A DNA stretch of 33,826 nucleotides from Beijerinckia mobilis (GCF_000745425.1 NZ_JQJH01000029.1:1-33826); one strand, 5' to 3'. Positions 24,663-33,541 are shown, counted from the stretch's first letter. Translations and numbers: made by a program. Notes: generated from the letters alone by a model not told the origin.

Positions 24663-26114
24663 ATGACTAACGCGTCCGAACCGAAAATTGCCTCTAAGCC
24701 TCGGCAAGTAAAGCAGCTCCTTAGAATTGCCTTGAGTGGTGTGTTCAGGGATAAACGGCGTATTCTGTGTGTGATGGCCAGCGTGATCGTCTTGACCTGC
24801 CTGTCTGCGGTAATGGTCACGCCAAAATTTGTTGCCAATTCCACTTTGCTTGTGCTGTTGTCGCAGGATTATACGTCCCAGCCTGCCGTCGGTACTGTAA
24901 ACGTGTCTCCTGTTATGTTAGAAAAGGATGCTATTCTCAAGGGCGAAGTCGAAATTCTTGTTAGTCCTGCAATCGCTAAAGCGGTTCTGCGCACCATTGG
25001 GTTCGAACGGGTTTATCCTGATCTCGTGAAAGAGGCCTGGACGGTCAGGCTCTCGGACACCTTCAGCAAGATTGCGGAAATGGTGGGATGGAAAATCAGC
25101 CCTCGGCGTAGCATCGATCCTCTTGAAAAGAGCGCTATCGCTTTCAGCAAAGATCTGTTCGTAACGCCTGATAAAATCGGCAATGTCATCTCTCTTGGTT
25201 TTCGTCATCGCGATCCCGAGATAGCTGCCGAGGTTTTGAATGAACTGACCAAAGCTTATTTCGTTAAGCGGGCGGCGATCTTTGCCAATGTCCAATCACC
25301 TTACGGAGCTGACAGGGCTGCTGAACTTCGACAGCAGCTCGATCATATCGATCATGCTTATGCGGATTATAAAGCCCGTAATGGTATTTCTGACTATAGC
25401 CTCCAGCGCGATCTTTTGCTGCGGCAGCAGGGTGATATTTCCCGTGATATGCAGCAAGCGGATAATGATATAGCGCAAATGACACAACGGTCATCCGTGA
25501 TACGGCGCGAACTCGATCAAACGCCTCAGGATACTGTAGTCTATGGTGGAGTCCAATCGCAAATTCGGCACGGTCGTCCAACCGTCGTCGCAACTCTCGA
25601 GACGGATTATGAGCGTGTCAAACAGGATCTGGAAGCTGCGAAGGCACGACGCGCAATTGATACCAACCAATTGGCGCAAGTAGAGGGCAAAATCAAACAA
25701 TTGGATGAGAAATCGGTTGAGCTCACCCACCTCGAGCGGCAACGAGAACTCACCGAGCAAAATTATGCTTCAGTTATAAAGGAACTAAATGCACATAAAT
25801 TCCAGGAAGAGGTCAACGCCAGAAAGGCTGCCAATGTTCGGGTCATTCAACCGGCGGACGTGCCGACTGATCGAGGCAATATTCGCCTCATCATCGTCAT
25901 GTTCGGTATTTTGGTGAGTCTTTTTGCTGGCGTTGTCACGGCGATCTTGTCGGAGTTTTTCAGATATGGTTTTATCTGTTCCGAAAAACTGGAATATACT
26001 CTCGGGACGCCTGTCCTGGTGAGTGTGCCGATGATTGCCGACCTGGAACCGGCAGTTGCTTCGCCTTCTCGTGGGACGATAGCGGAACTTCAGGCTGCAA
26101 AGCAAACTCTCTGA
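24663..26114 (+). CDS. Wzz/GumC-like chain-length protein without kinase domain
   Basis: This 483-aa inner-membrane protein has TM1 at about 33-53 (LCVMASVIVLTCLSAVMV), a long periplasmic region with coiled-coil helices (AELRQQLDHIDHAYADYKAR and VEGKIKQLDEKSVELTHLER), and TM2 at about 408-430 after the Pro-rich VIQPADVPTDRG, the normal Wzz layout. The cytoplasmic tail ends after about 50 residues, so the kinase is separate. It should set polymer length and help export. ATG 24663 has GGTGG 9 bases upstream. It is divergent from the kinase-like gene, which is the natural partner. Confidence 0.87.
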   Translation: MTNASEPKIASKPRQVKQLLRIALSGVFRDKRRILCVMASVIVLTCLSAVMVTPKFVANSTLLVLLSQDYTSQPAVGTVNVSPVMLEKDAILKGEVEILVSPAIAKAVLRTIGFERVYPDLVKEAWTVRLSDTFSKIAEMVGWKISPRRSIDPLEKSAIAFSKDLFVTPDKIGNVISLGFRHRDPEIAAEVLNELTKAYFVKRAAIFANVQSPYGADRAAELRQQLDHIDHAYADYKARNGISDYSLQRDLLLRQQGDISRDMQQADNDIAQMTQRSSVIRRELDQTPQDTVVYGGVQSQIRHGRPTVVATLETDYERVKQDLEAAKARRAIDTNQLAQVEGKIKQLDEKSVELTHLERQRELTEQNYASVIKELNAHKFQEEVNARKAANVRVIQPADVPTDRGNIRLIIVMFGILVSLFAGVVTAILSEFFRYGFICSEKLEYTLGTPVLVSVPMIADLEPAVASPSRGTIAELQAAKQTL

Positions 26115-27281
26115 TGTTGCTCTCGTTCTCGAGCATCTTGTGGAAGAAGCCTCCGAGGGAGTAAGATGGCATTTCCATTCCCCTGACCAGGGCCTGTTAG
26201 CGATTGAAGCCCTAGCTATTTCTGGTTGGTGGACGTGAATGATCTGATAGAAGTGTTCATAGGCGAAACATTGTCTGTCTTCGAGACGTTTATCCAGGCA
26301 ATGTGATCGGATAGCTAGGCAACCTTTGGATCTGAGCTAAACCTTGCGACGATTTTCTGGCGGCGTGATAACGATGCCAAATGCTGCATGGCGCCTGAGC
26401 TTGGCCTGTGGTGGAGAGCTGTGGAACTTTACCTCCTCTGATCGAAGCCCTGGGGAGTGCGAGTGCCTGATGGTTTGCTTGCGGTAACACAATAATCGCG
26501 TGCGGAGTATGGCTTTCCTCAATCGCGCCCACTGTTCCCCGCGGATGCCCGAAAACAGTGGTGCAGAAAAAATAGGCTCTACGGTAAGGGGCGTAATGCA
26601 CGTGAGGCGCTCGGCCATTGTCGCGGCAACGGTGGGCATAGACGCTTGCGTGATCTATGACGGTGAATGAAGGACGTCAGATTGCTTTCGTCCTGGGGTT
26701 TGAACAAGATTATGAACTGCCCCCAACTCCAAGCTTGATCGATAGCTGCTGGACAATTGGCTGGATCGTTGGCGATAAAAGGTATGCCTCGCGCAGCTTT
26801 CAGCACCCGGATCTGGGACCTTACCGTACGTCCTGCCATCCCTCATAATGCAATGATGGGCCGGTTGCCTGCCGCCAACTGGAACGACAACAATCGCTCA
26901 ACCGTTGAAACCATGGGGGCTCGGCAGAAGGAATAGCGTGCTGCCGCGACCCAATGGATTACGTGCTAACAGGTCCTAGAACTAGATTTCGAGGGAGGAA
27001 CTCGATTTCGGCATCCTCCGCCGAAGGTTGTATGGGGGAGATCGCCAATGCCCGGATGGCAAACACTGCTGCGGGTACCGGTTCCTGCGAGGCATGTTAT
27101 CGTATGGCCTTTGCCTCTCCATCCATGCCGAACGGGCAACTTAATATCCAAGTCAATCCAGTCAGAAAAGCAGCGCAGCCCAAAACTTCTCCGGTCCGGT
27201 GAAGTAAATCTTTTTTTGCGACAAATTCTTTATATATGTTAGTTATATAATGAACAGATTGCATGAAATGGGGGGTGGAAA
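26115..27281. other. 1.17-kb region without a recognisable gene
   Basis: No start, ribosome site and family match coincide on either strand; the open frames are 60-105 codons, overlapping and of odd composition. The base composition is richer in G+C than the flanking leaders, so part of it may be decayed coding DNA. The 3' end (27180-27281) becomes AT-rich and carries a TATAAT at 27246-27251, a possible -10 for the next gene. Confidence 0.4.
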
Positions 27282-28394
27282 ATGAAACACGCTGGATATT
27301 CAAATCGAAGCTATTTACAGACTATGACAAGACAATTTCTTGTCCCGGCCTTATTCGTGGCTTTGGGTATATCGACAGCTGTGGCTCAAATTTTTTCGTC
27401 ATCTTCGGCATGGAATACACCGATTTCAAAGAAGGCATCCTATTCGACGATTGCGAATGCCTCAGGCATCTTGATGGGTCTTGATACTTGGTACTCTCAA
27501 AATCAATGGACCATTCCTTCTTATACGGCGACACAATCAGATTCCTTGCATCCTTTACTCTATAATGCCGACGCTTGGTCAAAGGTTTATACAAATGAAT
27601 GGCTGCGGTTCGGTAATTCCGCAGCGGTAGAACAAACCATTCTCGCCTCCTCTTCCAACAGCTTTCCCTTTCCGGGCAATGTCTATTCCTCGACATCCAC
27701 GACGGAATGGGTTTTACCTTCATCTTATAACAAGACCGTCAATCCTTCGAATGGTGATGCATTTCAATTCTATTTCAATAGTACCATGACTCCGGCAACC
27801 GGATCAGATGGCCATATGGCTGTGGCACAACCGGAGGGCTCTGTTGTTGAAACCTATTCAACGATCGTCTTGAGTACGGGTCAGATCGTGGCATTATCCT
27901 ATTCGGTGACCTCGCCTTCTCAAAGCAGTCTCGGCGATGGCTGGCAGAATGGTCAGACGGCTTCCATGTTGCCAATGTATGCGGGCTTATTCTGTGATAA
28001 TGAGATCGACACGGGGATCAAACATGCGATGGCGATTACCGTGCCGGCGAAACTGCTCACGCCCAAAATTGACTATCCGGCGTTTGCCTTCGACCGTGGC
28101 GCCATGACCTCTAATCCTCCCTATAGTGGCAATATCCCCATGGGGGGGCGGCTGGCCATTCCTCGATCCGTTTCCATTATCTCTTTGGGCTTATTGACGC
28201 AGGAAGGCAAAGCGATAGCGGAAGCAGCGATAAGCTATGGCTTTATTGTCGTTGATCAAGGAGGAAATGGGCTCACCATACGCGTAAGCCCGACGTGTTC
28301 GTCCCAGAAGTCCTTACTGCATACATGGAATTGGGATCTGCAAAATGATCTCAATACAATCGCTGGACAGCTGCGGTACGTCAAGCCGAAATAA
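27282..28394 (+). CDS. Exported protein of unknown function in the polysaccharide locus
   Basis: This 370-aa protein starts after GGGTGGAA. An N-terminal basic stretch and hydrophobic core (FLVPALFVALGISTAVA) predict a signal peptide cut after about Ala35. The mature protein is rich in Ser, Thr, Tyr and Trp, which is common in carbohydrate-binding or secreted enzymes. Blocks that recall a widespread family of secreted proteins are SSAWNTPIS near the mature N terminus, ATGSDGHMAVAQPEGSVVET, IDTGIKHAMAITVP and IPMGGRLAIPRSVSI, then AAISYGFIVVDQGGNG. I cannot name an activity. It stands alone between two gene-poor stretches. Confidence 0.75.
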   Translation: MKHAGYSNRSYLQTMTRQFLVPALFVALGISTAVAQIFSSSSAWNTPISKKASYSTIANASGILMGLDTWYSQNQWTIPSYTATQSDSLHPLLYNADAWSKVYTNEWLRFGNSAAVEQTILASSSNSFPFPGNVYSSTSTTEWVLPSSYNKTVNPSNGDAFQFYFNSTMTPATGSDGHMAVAQPEGSVVETYSTIVLSTGQIVALSYSVTSPSQSSLGDGWQNGQTASMLPMYAGLFCDNEIDTGIKHAMAITVPAKLLTPKIDYPAFAFDRGAMTSNPPYSGNIPMGGRLAIPRSVSIISLGLLTQEGKAIAEAAISYGFIVVDQGGNGLTIRVSPTCSSQKSLLHTWNWDLQNDLNTIAGQLRYVKPK

Positions 28395-29033
28395 AAAAGA
28401 GCTTATTGCGTCGAGGAGGCTCGATCATTGGCCGAAGACGGACAGCCAAAGCGAGAGTCGTGCTAGCTAGGCGGTGGAAGTTGTAGACTGTGGTGGTGAG
28501 TACTGTCTCCTTGAGACGTGCTATAATCAAATTTGGCAAGGCCGAGTTGTACCAAGCCCGGCCAGCATCTCCGCTTATCAGTATGAAGGTAGATGATCCG
28601 TGAACTCGGAGATGGCCATATGGCCGATCATCCGGGAATTTGCCTTGCCGCACGCGCTTATCCCCTCGGAATCGGGCGCCTGGATGATCTTCTCCCAGGA
28701 GGGCACGGCAGGGGCATTTTGAAAGCAGACGTGTGGAAGTGGGCTAGACCGGCCTGTCTGCCTGTGTCGTCTCTAGTTCTTGCTGAGCCAGTTCGAGCCG
28801 AGCATCCTCCAAAACGCGTGCATCCGGCGCAAAAGCATCAACGAGAATGTCCCGCTTTTGCCCAACTAACTAAACGCGTTTGGCCTTCATGCGTGTGGTC
28901 ACCTGGATACGCTTGTCAGAACCGCTTCTGTAACCGATGTTAGGATCATCCGCTTCCGCTTCTCGTCAACCTCTTCAATCAAGGTGCGTCTGTCCACACA
29001 GCCCAGAGTGCACCCTCCCACGAACATTAGGCC
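28395..29033. other. 640-bp region without a recognisable gene
   Basis: No gene is supported. The 12-bp palindrome GGCCATATGGCC (28614-28625) lies inside GATGATC/GATCATC repeats, and a TCGAG/CTCGA stem sits at 28411-28424 just after the upstream stop. A minus-strand stretch near 28780-28860 looks protein-like (KRDILVDAFAPDARVLEDAR) but is interrupted, so decayed coding DNA is likely. Confidence 0.4.
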
Positions 29034-30203
29034 TCATGGATTTGAAACAGCGGTAATATTGTCTTCTTCTGCTTTTTTGGGTTTTTTGAAGGAGATCATA
29101 GCGGGACGTTGCAATGACAGGGGCCGCTCGACCAGCATATATATTGCTAGTCCCGGAATGAGACACAATACGAAAGTGAATGGCAACGCGAGCCAAAAGA
29201 ACATTTCCGCGATGCTGGAAGATACGTGTGGTAATAAGAAACCTATCACAATCCTCATCGTCAGATTATGAGTCAGATAAAAGGAAAAGCTGATTTCACC
29301 GATCAGTCCAAGCGGAACCCACTCGAAAATTCTGCGACAAATACCGTCAGTACCGAGTGTGGCCAACAGGAGTGTCGAGAAACCGATAAATAATAAATAA
29401 CTGCGACCTAAGGCTTCGGGATATTCCGGATAAACAAAAGAGGAGGGGCCTCGCCAGTAAGCTATGGTGCCAATACTAATTACGAAAATCAAAAGCGCGG
29501 CTCCCTCCATGAGCCGAGGCCGTGAAAAACGATAGGAGCGGCCAACGAGAGATTCTCTGGCCAGCATGCCGCCGACAAACATGATGATGCGTTCATGCGC
29601 CTCAGCCGCATAGGTAATACACGATATGATCACTGCTATGCTGGCGAGAATGGCGATACGTGTGGACCAATTGCGGTAGCGCATACCAGTCACGTAAATC
29701 AGAAACGGTAATGCCAGATAAAATAGGATTTCGTAAGTCAGAGACCAGGCGATCCCGACAATTGGTTCCTTGCCGAAGAAGATCGGGATCAGCAGAGCAC
29801 ATTGAATAATGTAAATAATGGCTTCTATGGGGTCGTGAGGTAATTTCGATTTTTCCGGCTGGATGAGCATCAAGACAACATAGATTGCCAAGACAACGAG
29901 ATAAGTCGGAAAGATGCGCCGCACCCTGCGCCCGAAATACACGGGAAACGGTTGTGGCTTGATCATCAAGTGATCATAGATCAGATAGCCGCTCATGACC
30001 ATGAACAAATCGACGCCGGCATTGCCGAGCGAGAAAGCGACATCCGCCATCAACCTCGTAAAAGTTGCTTCATTGGCAGCTTGAGGGAAAAGGAGAGTCC
30101 ATGCCACGCTATAATGAACAAGGAGAACAAGCAGGACCGCCAAACCGCGCATTCCGTCAAGTGAAGCAATTTTCGGTCGTCCGTTGGCGTGAAAGTCCAT
30201 CAT
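29034..30203 (-). CDS. Acyltransferase family 3 membrane protein (OafA/YrhL-like)
   Basis: This 389-aa inner-membrane protein is of the type that O-acetylates (or otherwise acylates) surface sugars. It begins with IASLDGMRGLAVLLVLLVHY, where the His near residue 30 is the family hallmark. SGYLIYDHL, an FGRRVRRIFPTYLVVL loop and SLTYEILFYLALPF with the conserved Glu follow. About ten membrane segments are visible. I start it at ATG 30203 with GGAG upstream; the frame extends 36 codons further but that part lacks family likeness. It is divergent from the Wzy-like gene and probably decorates the exopolysaccharide. Confidence 0.86.
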   Translation of the reverse strand: MMDFHANGRPKIASLDGMRGLAVLLVLLVHYSVAWTLLFPQAANEATFTRLMADVAFSLGNAGVDLFMVMSGYLIYDHLMIKPQPFPVYFGRRVRRIFPTYLVVLAIYVVLMLIQPEKSKLPHDPIEAIIYIIQCALLIPIFFGKEPIVGIAWSLTYEILFYLALPFLIYVTGMRYRNWSTRIAILASIAVIISCITYAAEAHERIIMFVGGMLARESLVGRSYRFSRPRLMEGAALLIFVISIGTIAYWRGPSSFVYPEYPEALGRSYLLFIGFSTLLLATLGTDGICRRIFEWVPLGLIGEISFSFYLTHNLTMRIVIGFLLPHVSSSIAEMFFWLALPFTFVLCLIPGLAIYMLVERPLSLQRPAMISFKKPKKAEEDNITAVSNP

Positions 30204-30371
30204 CGTTGAAAAAACTCCGTGCATCCACCTCTGATCACTGTTCCTGCGCAAGTCAGAACGAAGCGGCCACGGGTGATTGATGGGCCGATCGTCCCGATGC
30301 CGGGAAGCCACGCGCTTATTTGCCTGCGAGGGACACCTGAGGACATCGCGATGAAATTTGGATTCAAAAAA

Positions 30372-30457
30372 TTTCCGCCTAAAATGAATGTCAAGGTTTT
30401 ATCAAAAGGCATAATTACCGGCATCATGCTTTTTAGGCTATCTTTTTTAGGCGGAAA
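30372..30457. repeat. 13-bp inverted repeat with shared locus motif
   Basis: TTTCCGCCTAAAA (30372-30384) and TTTTAGGCGGAAA (30445-30457) are perfect complements 60 bases apart. A direct copy of TTTTTAGGC occurs at 30430-30438 and again at 30444-30452, 14 bases apart. The core TTTCCGCCTAA also occurs at 24168-24178. Confidence 0.6.
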
Positions 30458-30525
30458 ATTGCATCTTGGGGGTGATCAGTCAAAATAAATAATATCTATA
30501 TTACCAATTTCCATTTTAACTTTGG

Positions 30526-30558
30526 ATAAATATAAATACATATTTGATTTATATTTAT
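30526..30558. repeat. AT-only 12-bp inverted repeat
   Basis: ATAAATATAAAT (30526-30537) and ATTTATATTTAT (30547-30558) are perfect complements around 9 bases. It resembles the AT-rich dyad at 17311-17350 before the first glycosyltransferase. Such sites are typical of AT-preferring regulators such as MucR/Ros-type proteins; that link is inference. Confidence 0.45.
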
Positions 30559-30819
30559 TTTAAGGAAATGTATTATCTTTTGTTGCTTTAGTGTTGCAAA
30601 TAGTGCTTTCCTCACGGTCTTGTGCCTGTGAGGGGGAGTAAAATAAAATCGTTCCATTTATAATTATTAATATATTTAGCGGAACTGCTTGGTATTTGAT
30701 TTGCTAATACGAGAGTGTTTCATATAAAATTAGTGGGTTTGCGATTTATGCAAGAGTTATTGGTGAGAATTGGATTTTAGAATATTGGCAATTTCCAACT
30801 ATTGTTAATGGCAGGATTG

Positions 30820-32388
30820 ATGATACAGAATAGCAATCACTGCAAATCACTTTGTTCGACAATGGATTCGGTATCGTTTCGTGCGACGCCGAGGTCATTG
30901 ATTCAAAATGTCATCACGAAAGCGAAGGTGCCTTACGATGGCGCGAGGCTGTTTCAGAATTTCTGCTTCTTAACGCCGCTCCTTTGGGCCTTAGGTATTC
31001 TGACGATCAGCACAGTTTTGATGGTCATGAAAATGGTGGCGGAGCGCTGGCCACGTGGTCTTGCGATAAATCTTATTGTGGCAAGCTGGTTAGGGATTGC
31101 GATCGTTCAGATCGGCACATCTCTCCTGCACGGCGTGGCGGTCGGTAACTTTTTTGGCGAATTGCGTAATCTCACATCTTTTGCAATCGTGGGGTGGGTA
31201 TTTGGTGCTTTGATCATTGCTATGGGGAGCGCCCATTGTCTTGCCAACGAACGGACGATCCGTGCCATTACTTGGCTCGGACTCTATATGCTGGTCCTTT
31301 CGACAATTGCTTTACCTTTCCGCTTCCTAGGTTTTTCTTCTCTTACTTTTCCAACGCCGCTCGGCATGATATTGCCGCCGAGTCCAGCCATACGCTTTTA
31401 TACGAGCGCTTCTTTTTTCTGGTCGGAGGATACGTTCGGCGAAAAAACAGCCCGCTTTATCCTGTTCTTTCCATGGTTTACAGCGCTTGGTCTTGGCGCG
31501 CTTTCTGTTGTCTTCATTAGCACCCTGGATAAGAACTGGAAATGGAGGCTGACCGGCATTATCGGTGGGTCCATTGCCACGGTGTTGAGCTGGAGCCGTA
31601 TGGCAATCTTTTGCCTTGTCATCTTTGGCGCCTTGCAGTTTTGCTTGCGCTTGCCACGGCTCGTTCAGATCGTCTGTATAAGCGCCGCTATCCTGGCCCT
31701 TTATGTCGCCTTGTTGAATGGTTTCGACCCGGTGGCTGATTATGATTACTTTCAGAGCAGTCTGACTGCCACCCGTCCGGGCTCCAATCTGGCGCGTGAT
31801 CTGATCTATGAAAAAAGCTGGGAGGGATTTCTTCAATCTCCTTATTTTGGAAACGGTCTGAATTTTCCGCCAGCTCATAAAACAGAGCCGATTGCAATCG
31901 GATCCCATTCCACCATTTATGGTTTGCTCTATACCGCTGGAGCCCCGGGATTGGCAGCCTTTGTCTTCACGATGCTAGTAACTTTTGCCTGTCTCATTCA
32001 ACGCTATCTAACCGAGACAAGTGGGGAAGAGCGACAAAGGATTGTTATTGGTATTAGCTTGGCGCTCAGCCTTGTTCTTTATTGTAAATTTGAGGCGCTC
32101 TATAGCTTAACCATACCTTGCTTCGTCCTGTTCGCGTGGATCGGCGCCTGTTTCCCTTCGCAGTTCCAGTCATCGGCGGCAGGAATGTCTCGGGTATTCG
32201 TGTCCTTTACACCGCAACGGCCGCCGAATGGTGTGCAGTCATTGGCAAGCGTGGCTATGGTCTCGCCGGAAAGCAATCGAGCGTTGCAAACCACATCTAA
32301 GAATCCTGCTTTCGAGCGGGCCCTGCGCGCAACGGCGACGCGAAAAGGGGGATGTCATTTGCCGTGCGACGAGCACCGAACGGAATAG
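30820..32388 (+). CDS. Wzy polymerase / O-antigen ligase-like membrane protein
   Basis: This 522-aa inner-membrane protein has about ten hydrophobic segments and the periplasmic loop expected of the O-antigen ligase/Wzy superfamily, with RPGSNLARDLIYEKSWEGFL, SPYFGNGLNFPP and GSHSTIYGLLYTAGAPGLAA (the H-S-x-Y/L motif region). It should polymerise flipped repeat units in the periplasm. The C-terminal 85 residues are soluble and Ser/Arg-rich, longer than usual. The start is uncertain: ATG 30820 has AGGA just upstream, and TTG/ATG codons occur 12-18 bases earlier. Confidence 0.8.
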   Translation: MIQNSNHCKSLCSTMDSVSFRATPRSLIQNVITKAKVPYDGARLFQNFCFLTPLLWALGILTISTVLMVMKMVAERWPRGLAINLIVASWLGIAIVQIGTSLLHGVAVGNFFGELRNLTSFAIVGWVFGALIIAMGSAHCLANERTIRAITWLGLYMLVLSTIALPFRFLGFSSLTFPTPLGMILPPSPAIRFYTSASFFWSEDTFGEKTARFILFFPWFTALGLGALSVVFISTLDKNWKWRLTGIIGGSIATVLSWSRMAIFCLVIFGALQFCLRLPRLVQIVCISAAILALYVALLNGFDPVADYDYFQSSLTATRPGSNLARDLIYEKSWEGFLQSPYFGNGLNFPPAHKTEPIAIGSHSTIYGLLYTAGAPGLAAFVFTMLVTFACLIQRYLTETSGEERQRIVIGISLALSLVLYCKFEALYSLTIPCFVLFAWIGACFPSQFQSSAAGMSRVFVSFTPQRPPNGVQSLASVAMVSPESNRALQTTSKNPAFERALRATATRKGGCHLPCDEHRTE

Positions 32389-32483
32389 CAAATTGCCTAT
32401 CGCGGCTGTCTATTATGATTTTTCCTGTTCCCTTGGCAGGCGCTAATTGCACAAAGCTGAGCTGGATGGCTCGCTTCCTGTGA

Positions 32484-32630
32484 GCGTAGGAGAAGTTTAG
32501 CCAGCGCCATTTCATTGACCACGGGCACGTTTTGCTGGAGAAGGTAAGAGAGATAGGCCTGCCGTTCGTTTATGAGGCGTTGACGGCATATCGACACCAA
32601 TGAGGGTCCTTGACCTTTGCAAACGACGAG
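32484..32630 (-). pseudogene. Possible IS110-family transposase remnant
   Basis: A short minus-strand frame includes SLVSICRQRLINERQAYLSY, then LLQQNVPV. This resembles the helical middle part of IS110 transposases, which reads like RxRLIxxRTxLINxLRGxL. Flanking DNA gives no further match, so this is a fragment at best. Confidence 0.3.
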
Positions 32631-32819
32631 GCTCCGTGCAAACCTCCCTCACATTGAGAGCAGGCATGATGGGCCGCTTGAAGGACCCCTTCATAATTGA
32701 ATAAACCTATTCTCTGCTTCGGACCGAACGGGGCCGATAGCGGTCCAGGCTGATGTGCGATGAAGTGCTGCGTCAAAATGGCGCATGTAAAATTCGTTCT
32801 TAAAAACAACAAAATACAC

Positions 32820-32844
32820 ACGGTGTGAACTGCATTCACACCGT
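32820..32844. promoter_or_regulatory. Perfect dyad upstream of small exported protein
   Basis: ACGGTGTGAA (32820-32829) / TTCACACCGT (32835-32844) are complementary over 10 bp around 5 bases, 73 bases before the ATG. On the minus strand a T-rich stretch follows, so a terminator is possible, but no minus-strand gene reads into it. An operator or leader structure is more likely. Confidence 0.45.
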
Positions 32845-32916
32845 CTTGAAAGTGTGCCCCTATCCCAAGCAAACCCGAGTTTCTATCTAAGTCCCAAAAC
32901 AGGAAAGGATTAGATC

Positions 32917-33156
32917 ATGAGACTCGAGCATATTGCTTGTGCTTTGGCACTTCTCGCCAGCACTTCGGCCTTCGCTGCCACGGAAATAACGCCCGTCCAA
33001 TTTCATGCCGTATCCCAGAACGCTCAGGAGGCCCGCAATGTGACCGTCGGGCGTTCCGTCAGCACAGTTCCGGCTAACCGGCCGAATTGCTTGCGGCGCG
33101 CCCCTGCTATTTCGCCGAACGGCAACCCTTCGCTCATTGATATGGGCCGTTGCTGA
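32917..33156 (+). CDS. Small exported protein of unknown function
   Basis: This 79-aa protein starts with a clear signal peptide (MRLEHIACALALLASTSAFA, cut after about Ala20-Ala21). The mature part has two Cys (PNCLRRAPAI and DMGRC) that could form a disulfide. AAAGGA lies 8 bases before the ATG. No family is recognised. It faces a second small exported protein across an 81-bp gap, and a perfect dyad lies upstream. Confidence 0.65.
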   Translation: MRLEHIACALALLASTSAFAATEITPVQFHAVSQNAQEARNVTVGRSVSTVPANRPNCLRRAPAISPNGNPSLIDMGRC

Positions 33157-33237
33157 ACACTCCCCCGCGTCAAGACACCTCGGTATTTTTACAGAGACTG
33201 CGGTTGAACTTGGCGTTTGTAACGTCTCGCTGAGGCA

Positions 33238-33510
33238 TCATTCGTCGCATATGCCGACGGGATCCTTGACGCAGAGCTCGTCCCGTAATTCCGGCGGAAT
33301 AGATTTCAGCGGGATGGCGATCATCTTTTTTCCATTCACCTTTAAGAGGTGAACGGTTGCCATGTCGCCATCGTGCATTTTTGCCGGAATCGCCTTCATG
33401 TGTTCGAGGTGAAAAGCTTCTTCGCTCTGCACCTCGAAGGCGTGCAGCGTCGCGACAAACAAGCCTGTCATTGCGACAGCGGATACACCCCAATAGAATG
33501 CTTTCGGCAT
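33238..33510 (-). CDS. Small exported protein downstream of the porin gene
   Basis: This 90-aa protein starts at ATG 33510 with a strong GGGAGG site 5 bases upstream. It has a signal peptide-like N terminus (MPKAFYWGVSAVAMTGLFVA), probably cut after TLHA. The mature part is mixed-charge (EVQSEEAFHLEHMKAIPAKM) and ends with two Cys. The frame extends upstream to 33597 but into the porin stop, so that part is not used. It lies 31 bases after the porin gene on the same strand and is probably co-transcribed. Function unknown. Confidence 0.65.
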   Translation of the reverse strand: MPKAFYWGVSAVAMTGLFVATLHAFEVQSEEAFHLEHMKAIPAKMHDGDMATVHLLKVNGKKMIAIPLKSIPPELRDELCVKDPVGICDE

Positions 33511-33541
33511 ATTGTCCTCCCTTCGCTTGATCCTGTTATCG

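Larger units (their letters stand above)
30204..30819. promoter_or_regulatory. Divergent promoter region, acyltransferase / wzy-like
   Basis: This is a 616-bp AT-rich stretch without a gene. It holds the 13-bp repeat listed at 30372-30457, the AT-only dyad at 30526-30558 and a smaller stem CCTCAC (30610-30615) / GTGAGG (30628-30633). The density of repeats suggests regulation of both flanking genes. Confidence 0.45.
32389..32916. other. Region between wzy-like gene and small exported protein
   Basis: It holds a possible IS110 remnant (32484-32630) and a hairpin (32820-32844). No intact gene is seen. Confidence 0.4.

Noticed and set aside
24344-24844. 166-codon minus-strand frame across the wzz start
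   Set aside because: It overlaps the 5' end of a well-supported gene on the other strand, has unusual composition and shows no recognisable domain.
28593-28943. 116-codon plus-strand frame in the gene-poor block
   Set aside because: It is rich in Pro/Arg/Cys, has no ribosome site, and the opposite strand looks equally protein-like in places, so neither is supported.
30204-30311. 36-codon N-terminal extension of the acyltransferase
   Set aside because: It is charged and does not resemble the family, which begins just before the first membrane segment. ATG 30203 has a ribosome site.
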